64,000 nt of DNA from DATKMS01 sp035541735 (GCA_035541735.1 DATKMS010000023.1:16270-80269); one strand, 5' to 3'; numbered from the stretch's first letter, positions 8,379 to 17,225 are shown. The notes: generated by a model not told the origin, from the sequence alone. Made by a program: numbers and translations.

Positions 8379-9605
8379 TTACTCGTTCTCGGGAAGAACT
8401 ATGACATCGCCCTTCCCTCCGCTCGAGATACCGCGCGTTCCTTCCCCGTGGAGGTTGATCGCCGCAGCCGCCGTACTGGATCCTAGGGTGTGAAATTCCT
8501 CGAAGACTCCAAGCAATCCGGCATTCGCTACGTTTGATGAGGTAATCTCGCTTTTCACAAAGGTGCCAACGACCGAAAAGTCGTAAATGCCGCCCGCGCC
8601 GGTGACGGGGTCGCCGCCGAATCTGGGATCGGAGAGCGAGAGATTGACCCAACAGGAAACCGGTACCGAGGCACTGAGACCATGACTTTCCTGTTCATTT
8701 ACTACGTCAAAGTGGGCGATGACGACGTCCGGATCGAGGAACGGATTGAGATCGGAACCCGCCGGCGTCGGCCGGTTGTGCTCGATGTCCTCGCTGCACG
8801 GGACGAGCGTAATTTCGCCCTTGACGTTGGCATTCGTAAACAGGTCAGTTGCCCCCTGCGAATAGGACGTGAAGGTGAGACCCTGCGGGCAAGCATTGTA
8901 GTTACTGTCGTCCAAACTGAGCTGCACCTGGCAAGCACCACCCGGACAATCCAACCCGCCCGCGCAGTGGTTGCCGTTATTGGACCCACCACTACATACC
9001 GACATCGGATTCGTACGCGCCTGAACGGCGATGGCGTTGTACTCGCTAACGTCGCCGGTAGCCAGCGTTTCCAGCAACGCCTCGCCCTTCAGCGAGTTAC
9101 CTGCCATCGGCACCCCGGAGGCGTCGACCTGCACGCACTTCAACTCGCCCTGAAAATTGACCAGGGGCTTCGGGTTACCGATGAAGAACCCAGGGGTGGC
9201 CTCGCAGGTACCTCCCGCCGGGGGAGTGTCGCAGTCCGAATTCCCTGTACAGATCCTGTGATCGCCTGCGGTGCAGCGGAACTCATTCACGATGCGCCCG
9301 GTCGAAGCCCGCCAGTACACCGGCTGCTGCGGGGTAAAATCGACCGAGAAGTCATCAGGCTGGCACGGGAGCGGCCCGCCAGTCGCATTGGTCGTCCAGC
9401 AATGCGCAGCTGTACCCATGTTGGACGTGTTGGTGAGCTGGATCAACGTATCTCGGGTCCCATCCGCGATCACCTTCGGAAAGATCACGATCGAACCTGG
9501 TGTGTCCGAGGTGACATCCGCCCGCGCCTGCCCGATGCATGCAGCCAGGACAGCGAGCAGCGCCCCAAGGCCCGACAGCCATGGATTCCGGTTTGACACT
9601 CCCAT
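8379..9605 (-). CDS. Secreted Cys-containing paralogue, subtype B (copy 2)
   Basis: A 408-residue exported protein. ATG 9605 lies behind AAAGGAGG; signal peptide LGALLAVLAACIGQARA. Close to copy 1 of subtype B: PGSIVIFPKVIADGTRDT, I-Q-L-T-N-T-S-N-M, QPVYWRASTGR, GELKCVQVD, KGEALLE, YNAIAVQ, YNACPQGLTF, ITLVPCSEDI and a terminal NLHGEG. Cys-rich cassettes occur after WRASTGRIVNEF (about 9207-9281) and between YNAIAVQ and the LSLDDSNYNACP segment (about 8928-9004). It may start a transcript of its own, since a promoter-like pair lies 76 bases upstream. Confidence 0.85.
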   Translation of the reverse strand: MGVSNRNPWLSGLGALLAVLAACIGQARADVTSDTPGSIVIFPKVIADGTRDTLIQLTNTSNMGTAAHCWTTNATGGPLPCQPDDFSVDFTPQQPVYWRASTGRIVNEFRCTAGDHRICTGNSDCDTPPAGGTCEATPGFFIGNPKPLVNFQGELKCVQVDASGVPMAGNSLKGEALLETLATGDVSEYNAIAVQARTNPMSVCSGGSNNGNHCAGGLDCPGGACQVQLSLDDSNYNACPQGLTFTSYSQGATDLFTNANVKGEITLVPCSEDIEHNRPTPAGSDLNPFLDPDVVIAHFDVVNEQESHGLSASVPVSCWVNLSLSDPRFGGDPVTGAGGIYDFSVVGTFVKSEITSSNVANAGLLGVFEEFHTLGSSTAAAAINLHGEGTRGISSGGKGDVIVLPENE

Positions 9606-9680
9606 TACACGCCTCCTTTCGACAACTCCCACAGCTCCATCAGTCGGGACCCCTATCGATCCCGGTGAAATTGCGCCACT

Positions 9681-9709
9681 TCTATGCCCCATTCCGTAAA
9701 ACTAGTCAA
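9681..9709 (-). promoter_or_regulatory. Possible sigma-70 promoter for the four-paralogue cluster
   Basis: On the minus strand TTGACT (9704-9709), 17 bases, CATAGA (9681-9686), in an AT-richer patch between the dockerin gene and the first paralogue. Found by eye; not tested against background. Confidence 0.35.
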
Positions 9710-9738
9710 GCGGAAAAGCGAAATATTAGTAGCACCCA

Positions 9739-11736
9739 TCACGGTGGTACTCGAACGATAATCTGTTCGGCTGGTCCCAAATTAAGCGCCGCAGAGCTGT
9801 CACGCAGCCGAACGGTAACCAGCGTATCTCCCGTGAGGAACGCCTGCCCTGCGGCAACATCGTCGCAGAACTGTACCAGCGGCCCCGCCGCTGGATTGCC
9901 CAGCGTCGCCAAACCGTTGCTGCCGAGTAGGCACGGAGTGTTGACTGAATTACCCGCAAACCGACAGGAAAAATCCTTGAGCGCGCTGGTGATGTTAGCA
10001 CCGGGCCCAAAATTGGGGGGATCAACGGCAGCAATGCCGTCCAAATTAGGGCTGCTTGTGCAATCGATCACCATCGAATTTCCGTTTCCCATCGGCATGG
10101 ATGCCTCGACCTGTAGATCAGGTCTGCCATCAGGAAATGCCGGTGGCTCGCGCAACCGCTGCCCCGGTGGCGAGCCACTGGCTCCAGTCCTTCCCTCCAC
10201 CACGAGCCGAAAACGGCCGTCCGGTCCCACCGAAAAGATCGGACGGCCCGAAGCATCCCCGGGGGGCGTGGCGATGGGCGTTCGCGGATCGCAAATGCAA
10301 CCCGGTACTCCCGGACAGAGGTAGCACCCTTGATTGTCGGCAACGGTGAGGAAGGTGATCACCGGGCCGGGGTCGTTGGTTGTTGGTTTCGGCGTTGCGC
10401 TGGGCGTCGCCGTGCGCGTCGGCGTGGGCGTTCTCGTTGCCGAACGCGTTGGTGTGATCGTCGGCGTAAACGTCACCGTCGGTGTCGGCGTTTGAGTTGG
10501 TGACAGCGTCAGCGTCCGCGTGACGGTTGCTGTAAACGATGGCGTCGCCGTGCGCGACGGCGTCGCCGTCGGCGTGTTCGTCGGCGTGTTGGTCTGTGTC
10601 GGCGTGTTCGTCGGTGTACGGCTCGACGTGCGGCTCGGCGTCGGCGTCGCCGTGGGCGCGTCGGTACCCGTCGGCGTCGGCGTGAACGTATTCGTCGGCG
10701 TGCGGCTCGGCGTCGGCGACCGCGACGGCGTCCCCGTCGGCGTCGCCGTGCGCGTCGGCGTCTCGCTCGGCGTATTGGTTGGCGCCACCGTCGCGGTCGG
10801 CGTGCGGCTCGCCGTCGGTGTGCGACTCGGCGTCGGCGTCCGCGATGGTATTCCCGTTGGCGTCTCCGTGCGCGTTGGCGTCTCGCTCGGCGTATTGGTT
10901 GGCGCCACCGTCGCGGTCGGCGTGCGACTTGCCGTCGGCGTGCGACTCGGCGTCGGCGTCCGCGACGGCGTTCCCGTCGGCGTCTCCGTGCGTGTCGGCG
11001 TCCCCGTGCGTGTCGGCGGAAGGTTCACGGTATGGGTCGCGGTACGACTCGGACTCGGCGTCGGGGTTGCACCTGTTGGCGTACGGGTCGGTGACAATGT
11101 TGCGCTGGCTGTACGCGTCGGACTGTGGGTGAGGGTTGCGGTTGGTGTTCTCGTATCGGTGGGGGTGCGCGTGGATGTGCGGGTAATCGTCGGGGTCGGA
11201 GTAATCGTCGCGCTGCGCGTGATCGTTGGTGTTGGCGGCGGCGTACCGGTCATCGTCGGCGTCGGCGTTACCGTGGCGGTACTGGAAGCCGTTGGAGTCT
11301 GCGCCACCGTCTCGGTCGCGCTTGGTGTGCTGGTGGGACTTCCTGTCGGGGTTGACGTTGGCGACGCGCCCGGGATGCTGGCAGTGGCCGTGGGCGTCTC
11401 CGTGAACTGAACGGTTCCTGTCGGGCTCATCGAAGCTGACGTGGTTGGGGTCGGCGCCGCGACGGTCAGCAAGAGGACCAAACCTGAAAGGTCAGGCGCC
11501 GACTTGACGCCGTCAGCGTTGGCGTCGGCCCCGGCACACGAGTTGTCGCCAAAGATGGCCGCTGCCACCGCATCGAGATCGGATTGCGTCAGCGCTCCAT
11601 CGCAGTTGGCATCGCCCGGTGCGATATCAGCAACAGCCGGCACTGCTCGCAAGCAGGCGCCTGCGAGAGCGACAACGACCAGGCGCGCGGCGATACGGGA
11701 GGCGGCGCTGGTCATGCGTGTGTCAATCGTCTGCAT
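9739..11736 (-). CDS. Secreted dockerin protein with long Thr/Pro linker (copy 1)
   Basis: A 665-residue exported protein. ATG 11736 follows AGGGGA. Order: signal peptide (LVVVALAGACLRAVPAVA), a dockerin-type Ca-binding repeat pair (GDANCDGALTQSDLDAV and GADANADGVKSAPDL), a linker of about 350 residues almost entirely T, P, S, R and A, then a C-terminal domain of about 210 residues with many Cys (CYLCPGVPGCICDPR, CRFAGN, FCDDV) ending in LGPAEQIIVRVPP. The C-terminal domain is homologous to that of the next gene upstream (11812-13851). Dockerins bind cohesins, none of which is in the window. The linker contains a 120-base tandem repeat. Probably a surface or extracellular protein. Confidence 0.85.
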   Translation of the reverse strand: MQTIDTRMTSAASRIAARLVVVALAGACLRAVPAVADIAPGDANCDGALTQSDLDAVAAAIFGDNSCAGADANADGVKSAPDLSGLVLLLTVAAPTPTTSASMSPTGTVQFTETPTATASIPGASPTSTPTGSPTSTPSATETVAQTPTASSTATVTPTPTMTGTPPPTPTITRSATITPTPTITRTSTRTPTDTRTPTATLTHSPTRTASATLSPTRTPTGATPTPSPSRTATHTVNLPPTRTGTPTRTETPTGTPSRTPTPSRTPTASRTPTATVAPTNTPSETPTRTETPTGIPSRTPTPSRTPTASRTPTATVAPTNTPSETPTRTATPTGTPSRSPTPSRTPTNTFTPTPTGTDAPTATPTPSRTSSRTPTNTPTQTNTPTNTPTATPSRTATPSFTATVTRTLTLSPTQTPTPTVTFTPTITPTRSATRTPTPTRTATPSATPKPTTNDPGPVITFLTVADNQGCYLCPGVPGCICDPRTPIATPPGDASGRPIFSVGPDGRFRLVVEGRTGASGSPPGQRLREPPAFPDGRPDLQVEASMPMGNGNSMVIDCTSSPNLDGIAAVDPPNFGPGANITSALKDFSCRFAGNSVNTPCLLGSNGLATLGNPAAGPLVQFCDDVAAGQAFLTGDTLVTVRLRDSSAALNLGPAEQIIVRVPP
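10741..10980 (-). repeat. 120-base tandem duplication inside the Thr/Pro linker
   Basis: Two successive 120-base units (10741-10860 and 10861-10980) are nearly identical and encode a 40-residue unit (ending TATVAPTNTPSE). A third, diverged copy begins at 10981. This shows how the linker grew: tandem duplication of coding repeats on top of a GTCGGC-like hexamer background. Confidence 0.85.
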
Positions 11737-11811
11737 TACATTCCCCTGTAGAGTCCCCGGCATCGCCGCCCCCCGCTACGGCCGCATGCGCTGTTGGCCT
11801 TGAGTCCGGGT

Positions 11812-13851
11812 TCACCCTCCCGGCTTCGGCGTCGCCACGCGAATCACGATCTGCTTGCTGGGTCCGAGGTTGCCATTCGCGTCACGCACCTTCACGGTTA
11901 CAACCGAATCGCCCGGTGGGAACGCTGCCACGGTCGCGACCTGATCGCAAAATTGCACAGTACCGGGCGGTGCGTTGCGGGTGACCAGCTGCGGGTCCTG
12001 CGTCGCATCCACTTTGGTGCACGGGCCCGTAGCATTCGAACCCGAACCGACATTGAACACGCCAAATCGACACCCGAAGTCGTTGAGGGCATCGGTGATC
12101 ATTTGGTTGGTGTCGTCGAAACTGGGCGGATTGATGCCTGGAATTCCACCGCCTTGTGGGGCGGGTCCGGTATCGCACACTTTCGTTGTGGGATTGGCGC
12201 CAAGGTTGCTGGTGCTCTCAATCTGCAGGTCCGAACGGTTGCTGGGTGGCACTGGCGTCAGCGATCTCCCCGGAAGGACACCGCTCAGGCCGGCAGCCGC
12301 CTCGACCACGATGACGAACTGAGCGCCGCTGCCGACCTTGAAGATCTGTCGTCCCTGCGCATCAAAGGCCGGCGTCGGAGTAGGAGTGCGCGCACAGCTC
12401 ACGTCGCAGCAGAACACACAGTAGTCCGACCGAACGATACCGGCGTAGAGGATCTGCGGCCCCTGCCCCGTCGGCGTCGGCATTGGCGACGGCGTCGCGG
12501 TCGGTGTCGGGGTGAACGTTCCTGTTGCCGTGCGCGTCAGCGTCGTCGTCGTCGTTGGCGTTCCAGTACGGGTTGGCGTGGCCGTTGGCGTTGGGGTCGG
12601 CGTGGCCGTGGCCGTCGGCGTGCGCGTCGGTGTGCGCGTCGGCGTGGCCGATGGCGTCGGCGTCGGCGTCCGCGTCGCCGTTGTGCTCGGTGTGGGCGTC
12701 AGGGTACGTGTCGGTGAGACCGTCGGACTCTCTGTCAGCGTCGGCGTAACGGTGCGGGTGAGCGTCGGCGTCGGGGTCAGTGTCGGGGCGCGGGTGTCCG
12801 AAGGCGTCCGCGTCACCGTCGATGTCCGCGTCACCGTTAGTGTCCGCGTCGCAGTCCGCGTCATAGTCTGCGAAGGCGTGGGCGTCTCGGTCCGCGTTCC
12901 CGTGGGTGTGCGGGTCCTAGTCGCCGTGCGGGTCCCAGTCGTGCTGGGGGTGGGGCTCACGGTCCGTGTGGACGTTTGGGTGGGCGACGGCGCCCGGCTC
13001 GCGGTTTCAGTTGCGGTTGCGGTCGCAGTCCGCGTCGCGGTCTGCGTTCGAGTCGCGGACCCCGTCGGGCTCGCCGTCCGCGTCCGCGACGGGGTCGCTG
13101 TGATTCCGCCCAGCAAGGTTGGTGTTTCCGTGGGAGTCGGGGTCGCCGACAGCGTCCGTGTCGTGGTGCGCGTTGGGAACGGCGTCTTCGTTAGCGTCGC
13201 ACTGGCTGTGCTTGTCGGGGTCTTGGTCGACGTCAGGGTGCGGGTCGGCCGCGGCGTCATTGTTCCTGTCGCGGTGACCGTTGGGGAGCGCGTATTGGTC
13301 GCGGTCCGCGTACTGGACGGCGTCCGCGTACTGGACGGCGTCCGCGTACCGGTCCCGGTGATTGTAGGGGTTCCCGTCTGGCTGGGCGTCGAGGTGGCCG
13401 TTACGGGCGACGTTACCGATGGTGCAGCCGTGACTGTGGGGCTCGCTGTTGCTTCTGGGGTGACGGTAGCCGTCGCGCTAGGGACCAGTGTGGAAGTGGG
13501 TGAGGGCGTATTCGTTGGCTCCACCGTGCTGGTCGCCGTGGGCGTACGAGTCGCGGTGCGCGGCGCTCCCAGCAACTGGACCTCCGCCGTAAGGTCCGCC
13601 GCGCTGACCGAACCGTCGCCGTTCACGTCCGTCCCACAGACCTTATCACCCGCAAAGACCGCAGAGGGCAACGCCGCAAGGTCATGCGCATCAACCGTGC
13701 CGTCGCAATTCACGTCCCCAGGCGGTGTTTGTGCCGTTGCGCGCGTGACGCAGGCCCACCCACACAGGATCATCGCTACAACGAGCCACTTGGTGGGACG
13801 AATCGCCGAGGTCGGGGTGAATGGCCGGTCACAACTGCGCACTATCATCAA
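11812..13851 (-). CDS. Secreted dockerin protein with long Thr/Pro linker (copy 2)
   Basis: A 679-residue exported protein, paralogue of 9739-11736. The start is at the two adjacent Met codons; an N-terminal hydrophobic segment (WLVVAMILCGWACVTRATA) follows a 20-residue basic stretch. Dockerin-type repeats GDVNCDGTVDAHDL and GTDVNGDGSVSAADL occupy about residues 45-93. The Thr/Pro-rich linker spans about 96-460. The C-terminal domain (about 463-679) has YCVFCCDVSC, FGCRFG and FCDQV Cys segments and ends with LGPSKQIVIRVATP, matching its neighbour. It is the first gene of the minus-strand run 13.9 to 4.4 kb. Dockerin plus linker suggests attachment to a scaffold, but no cohesin is visible. Confidence 0.85.
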   Translation of the reverse strand: MMIVRSCDRPFTPTSAIRPTKWLVVAMILCGWACVTRATAQTPPGDVNCDGTVDAHDLAALPSAVFAGDKVCGTDVNGDGSVSAADLTAEVQLLGAPRTATRTPTATSTVEPTNTPSPTSTLVPSATATVTPEATASPTVTAAPSVTSPVTATSTPSQTGTPTITGTGTRTPSSTRTPSSTRTATNTRSPTVTATGTMTPRPTRTLTSTKTPTSTASATLTKTPFPTRTTTRTLSATPTPTETPTLLGGITATPSRTRTASPTGSATRTQTATRTATATATETASRAPSPTQTSTRTVSPTPSTTGTRTATRTRTPTGTRTETPTPSQTMTRTATRTLTVTRTSTVTRTPSDTRAPTLTPTPTLTRTVTPTLTESPTVSPTRTLTPTPSTTATRTPTPTPSATPTRTPTRTPTATATPTPTPTATPTRTGTPTTTTTLTRTATGTFTPTPTATPSPMPTPTGQGPQILYAGIVRSDYCVFCCDVSCARTPTPTPAFDAQGRQIFKVGSGAQFVIVVEAAAGLSGVLPGRSLTPVPPSNRSDLQIESTSNLGANPTTKVCDTGPAPQGGGIPGINPPSFDDTNQMITDALNDFGCRFGVFNVGSGSNATGPCTKVDATQDPQLVTRNAPPGTVQFCDQVATVAAFPPGDSVVTVKVRDANGNLGPSKQIVIRVATPKPGG

Positions 13852-13972
13852 CTGCCTGAACTACCTGAGGCGAGTTCTTATGCGCTTAGTGCAGCGGTTT
13901 TGCAACTCAGAAGCAGGCCAGCGCCCGGCCTGGCGCGAACCAGCGTCCAGTATGCTGCGCCGCACCTGAACC

Positions 13973-14575
13973 CTAGTGCGGCAAGCCCGCGCGAGTGCGC
14001 TCGATGTGGCGCGCGAGCAGCAGCCTCATGGTCTCCAACGGCTGAATGCCGGTGAGCGGAAATTCACCGAGGAGGAACGTCGGATAACCAGCGACGCCCT
14101 GCCGTTGCGCCTCGTCTCGGATCAGCGCCAGCTGCGGCGCGGCGCGACGCGTTGCGACGAACTCCATGAAGCGGCCCATCGGAAGGCCAGCGGCGACCGC
14201 GGCACGCACCACCACCGTACGGTCACCAATGTCGTCGCCACGCTCGTACAGTGCGGCGAATACCTCGCCATGGTACGCCGCCGCACAGGCGCACTCCTCG
14301 GCCAACACCGCCCCTTCGAGCGCCGCCCGCGAATCGCACCAGCGTTCAGGAATGCGCAGCGCCATGCCCGTGTCGGATGCCACGCGCTCGATCTTCGCAC
14401 GCGTGTCGCCGCCGATGAGGTCGCCGGGCCTGCACTCCGGATGCTGCGCTGCAATATGGACCGGGCGCCAGCTCATCGCGACTCCCAGCTCGGCCTCGAG
14501 TCGTGCGGCAATGCGCCAGGCGATATAACAGAGCGACGACGCGTAGTCGAAATAGACAGGGATGATAGTGCTCAA
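13973..14575 (-). CDS. DsbA-family thioredoxin-fold oxidoreductase (FrnE/HCCA isomerase type)
   Basis: A 200-residue cytoplasmic protein of the DsbA/2-hydroxychromene-2-carboxylate isomerase superfamily. It opens with IIPVYFDYASSLCYIAW, where the canonical CPxC is reduced to S-x-x-C, as in the glutathione-dependent HCCA isomerase and FrnE branch. The cis-Pro loop is GVAGYPTFLLGEFPLTG. The helical insert (PERWCDSRAALEGAVLAEECA) is present. The apparent start is TTG 14575; no in-frame ATG gives a better fold start. It lies 30 bases after the PPOX-like gene on the same strand, so the three genes 15914-13973 are probably an operon. The substrate is unknown; thiol-dependent isomerase or oxidoreductase activity is an inference from the family. 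Confidence 0.85.
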   Translation of the reverse strand: MSTIIPVYFDYASSLCYIAWRIAARLEAELGVAMSWRPVHIAAQHPECRPGDLIGGDTRAKIERVASDTGMALRIPERWCDSRAALEGAVLAEECACAAAYHGEVFAALYERGDDIGDRTVVVRAAVAAGLPMGRFMEFVATRRAAPQLALIRDEAQRQGVAGYPTFLLGEFPLTGIQPLETMRLLLARHIERTRAGLPH

Positions 14576-14605
14576 CCGCTGGCCTCGCTTGGGCCCGAAC
14601 GCGTC

Positions 14606-15064
14606 TCAGTACATCCCGCCGAGCTTGCTGTGATCCCAACTGCTGATGTGCTCCGGCACCACCTTGATGACCACGCGCTTGCGCGCCTGCGCCTTCAGCG
14701 CCTCCTCGATACCTTCGGGCATCGCGCCGGACATTTTCTGATGGACACGCGCCAGCACGCGGGCGCAGAAATCGACGTCATGGATCAACGCGGCCTGACC
14801 GCGGATCAACACACCTTTCAACGTATCGTAGGTCGTCCCCGACTCAGCCATCAATGCGACTTTGGGATTGCGTCCGATGTTCACCGCCTTTTGCGACTTG
14901 GCGTAGGTGGTCATCAAGCAACTGTCGCCGTCCATCACGTACCACATGGCGACCGAATGCGGATAGCCGCGCTGGTCGATTGTGGAGAGGACAATGGTCT
15001 TCGCGTGGTGCAGGAACGCCTCGCGCTCTTGTGGGGAAAGCTGAATCGCGTTGCGTCGCTTCAT
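14606..15064 (-). CDS. Pyridoxamine 5'-phosphate oxidase-like (PPOX class) flavin/F420-binding protein
   Basis: A 152-residue split-barrel protein. Recognisable segments: TIVLSTIDQRGYPHSVAMWY (strands 1-2 with the cofactor-contacting S-T-I-D-x-x-G-x-P-H pattern), SCLMTTYAKSQKAVNIGRNP (phosphate-binding strand and helix), KVALMAESG, and VLIRGQAALI. This layout fits the PPOX-class enzymes that use FMN or F420 rather than true PdxH, which carries longer PLP-binding parts. AGGAAG precedes ATG 15064. It is co-directional with an alpha/beta hydrolase (34 bases upstream) and the DsbA-like gene (30 bases downstream). The actual reductase substrate cannot be read from sequence. Confidence 0.85.
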   Translation of the reverse strand: MKRRNAIQLSPQEREAFLHHAKTIVLSTIDQRGYPHSVAMWYVMDGDSCLMTTYAKSQKAVNIGRNPKVALMAESGTTYDTLKGVLIRGQAALIHDVDFCARVLARVHQKMSGAMPEGIEEALKAQARKRVVIKVVPEHISSWDHSKLGGMY

Positions 15065-15098
15065 AGTCGGAGCTTCCTAGTGGAAGGCCGCTCTTGAG

Positions 15099-15914
15099 TC
15101 AAAGCTCGGACCGCGCGCGCGGCCGTGCAAAGTCGACACCCGCCGTGAACGCAAGCACGCAAGCGTGAAACATCTCGGGCCGCTCGAGCGGCAGGTTGTG
15201 GCCCGCTCCTGGAATCATGAGCAGCCGCGCGTGGGGCAAGCCGCGGCTCATCTTCACAGAACCGCCCGGCGGTGTGAGTTGATCGTCGAGCCCCTGCAAG
15301 ATCAGCGTCGGCGCCTTCAGCTGCGGGAGATCGGCCGTCCAGTTGTAATCACTGACGGCACGCGCCGCCGCGGCGTACCCCTTCGGGTCACACGCCGCAT
15401 TGCGCCGCCCGAGATCGGCCACGATGTCCGGGTGACTCTCCGCAAACGCCGGCGAGAACGCACGCGATGCATCCGCCGTCTGCGCATCGAAGCCATCGCG
15501 TTCGATGCGGTCGGCCAGCCGCTGCCACGCGGCGATGGATTTCTCACCGACCTCGCTGGAGGTGCTTACCAAGACCAGCGAGCGCACGCGGGCCGCAAAG
15601 TCGAGCGCCAAACGCTGCGCGATCACTCCCCCCATCGAGATGCCGAGCACGTGTGCGTTCTCGACGCCGCGCGCTTGCAGAAGCCCGTCGAGGTCGCGCG
15701 CGAACAGCGCCGGCGAGTATGGGCCCGGCGGCTTGTCCGACGCGCCGAAGCCGCGCACGTCGGGTCGCAGCACGCGATGGTGGCGCGCCAACACCGGCAC
15801 ATCGTTGTCCCAGATGTGCAGGTCCGCGCCGAGTCCGTGGATCAACACGAGGTCCGTGCCGTGCCCCTCTTGCTCGTAGTTGAGTCCCACAGCACCGGTG
15901 TGCACCCGTGCCAT
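15099..15914 (-). CDS. Alpha/beta hydrolase
   Basis: A 271-residue alpha/beta-fold hydrolase. The oxyanion segment is LVLIHGLGAD, the nucleophile elbow LGISMGGVIAQ (Ser), the acid QGLDDQLTPPGG and the base His in GAGHNLPLERP, so the catalytic triad is intact. RPDVRGFGASDKP is the usual strand-4 segment. ATG 15914 has AGGAAG upstream; the longer frame to 15950 lacks a good site. It resembles 3-oxoadipate enol-lactonase/esterase-like members, but such resemblance does not fix the substrate. First gene of the probable operon hydrolase, PPOX-like, DsbA-like. Confidence 0.88.
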   Translation of the reverse strand: MARVHTGAVGLNYEQEGHGTDLVLIHGLGADLHIWDNDVPVLARHHRVLRPDVRGFGASDKPPGPYSPALFARDLDGLLQARGVENAHVLGISMGGVIAQRLALDFAARVRSLVLVSTSSEVGEKSIAAWQRLADRIERDGFDAQTADASRAFSPAFAESHPDIVADLGRRNAACDPKGYAAAARAVSDYNWTADLPQLKAPTLILQGLDDQLTPPGGSVKMSRGLPHARLLMIPGAGHNLPLERPEMFHACVLAFTAGVDFARPRARSEL

Positions 15915-16010
15915 GACGCGCTTCCTACCGAGCCCCAGCGCCCTGTTCAAGAGTGCAGGGAAACCCAGCTTGGCCGCCCACGTGCGCCGCGTGACGCAAT
16001 CGCGTGGGGG

Positions 16011-17225
16011 CTACTGGCTCATGACATCGTCCGCCCCCCGCTCCCAGATCTCGAAGCCGCTCAGCAGCTTCCCATCGTCCGTCCCGTCGTCCTGGACAAC
16101 GATGCCGGTGAGGTCGAACGCGCCGTCACCAATCGCCTTCAGCTCGTCGAGCAATGCCTGCGAGGTCGTGAAACGCTGCAAACGAAGCGTGTTGATGGTG
16201 GTCCCCCCATCATCGCTGATGCTGACCTGCGTGCTCTTGGTAAGCGGGGCCGTCGGCCAGTTCCCCGACCCCAACACCTTCTGCACGCCGTTGATGCGCA
16301 CGATCGTTCCCGTGTAGCTGGTGCCACTGGCATTCAAAGTGGCAAGGGTCACCACCTGCGGGTTGGGAAGTGCGTTCCCGTCGCTCACGACCGTCCACGA
16401 GCCTTGCGTGATGTCGACCGCAACAGTGCCGATCGCCGGGTTCGAATCCGAGGTTGGATCCTGTTGGCGGATCACGCCGCTGGCGCGCAGGCGTTGGCCG
16501 GGTTGGAATGGATCATTAATTGCGGCCGATGACTGATGGTACACCATGATCCCAGCATTCCCGTCTTGAATGAAGACCTTCAATTTCATGTTCGCGAACA
16601 GCCCGGCGGCAACCGTGACCACGCCCTCCGTGGTGATGGTCTGCCCGAGGTGCACTGCCTTACCGTCCGCATCGCGTGCCACGGCATCGGCGATGGACAG
16701 CACGCCATTCTGCGTCGGGGTCAACGTCGCCGTCGCTGTCGGCGTCTGGGTCGATTCCTCAGTAGGCGTCAGCGTGGGTGTTGCGCTGGGCTCTTCCGTC
16801 GGTGTGAGCGTCTCGGTCGATGTGGGTTCTGGCGCCACAGTCGAAGTCGGCGTCGCCGACGGCTCTTCCGTCGTCGGGGTGAGCGTCGGCGTGGCGCTTG
16901 GGGATTCGGTGGACGTCACGGTCGGCGTCGGCGTGGCGGATGGGCAACCGCTGAGCGCATTGTTCACGGCTGCAACGATATCATTGATCTTGATCTCGCC
17001 GTCACCGTTCGCGTCGCCGTTGCGACAGCTCTCCGGGTCCGCCGTCCCCAGCGTAATGTCGACCATCGTGATCACATCGGCGACGCTCACCACGCCGGTC
17101 GAGTGACAGTCGCCGACGCAGCCGGCAACCGCAAGGCGCGCTGCGCTGCTCAGGAAGATCCCCAGAATGGTCGCGGAAGCAAGACGAGTTGCAATGCGGC
17201 GGATGAAGGTAGTTCTCAGCTGCAT
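16011..17225 (-). CDS. Secreted dockerin protein with Thr/Pro linker and OB-fold-like domain
   Basis: A 404-residue exported protein, ATG 17225 behind GGAGG. A signal peptide (ATILGIFLSSAARLAVA) is followed by dockerin-type repeats (CHSTGVVSVADVITMV, GDANGDGEIKINDIVAAV), a Thr/Pro/Glu linker (about residues 98-175, repeats of TPTEEPSATPTL) and a beta-rich C-terminal domain (about 180-400) with VHLGQTITTEGVVTVAAG, KVFIQDGNAGIMVYH, PGQRLRASGVI and YTGTIVRINGVQ. That pattern resembles the OB-fold domains found in secreted DNA-binding or nuclease-associated proteins; the resemblance is by eye. It follows the TonB receptor by 22 bases on the same strand and may be co-transcribed with the transport operon. 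Confidence 0.83.
   Translation of the reverse strand: MQLRTTFIRRIATRLASATILGIFLSSAARLAVAGCVGDCHSTGVVSVADVITMVDITLGTADPESCRNGDANGDGEIKINDIVAAVNNALSGCPSATPTPTVTSTESPSATPTLTPTTEEPSATPTSTVAPEPTSTETLTPTEEPSATPTLTPTEESTQTPTATATLTPTQNGVLSIADAVARDADGKAVHLGQTITTEGVVTVAAGLFANMKLKVFIQDGNAGIMVYHQSSAAINDPFQPGQRLRASGVIRQQDPTSDSNPAIGTVAVDITQGSWTVVSDGNALPNPQVVTLATLNASGTSYTGTIVRINGVQKVLGSGNWPTAPLTKSTQVSISDDGGTTINTLRLQRFTTSQALLDELKAIGDGAFDLTGIVVQDDGTDDGKLLSGFEIWERGADDVMSQ

Noticed and set aside
10741..10980. Possible CRISPR-like regular repeat
   Set aside because: The 120-base units are adjacent, with no spacers, and encode protein in frame; no cas gene nearby.
10520..11410. Plus-strand open frame of Val/Gly repeats (VGVRVGVSVGV)
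   Set aside because: It is the antisense image of the Thr/Pro-coding hexamers of the dockerin protein; no ribosome-binding site, no family.
12512..13969. 485-codon plus-strand open frame of Val/Gly/Arg repeats
   Set aside because: Antisense shadow of the second Thr/Pro linker; the minus frame has a signal peptide, dockerin and homologous C-terminal domain.
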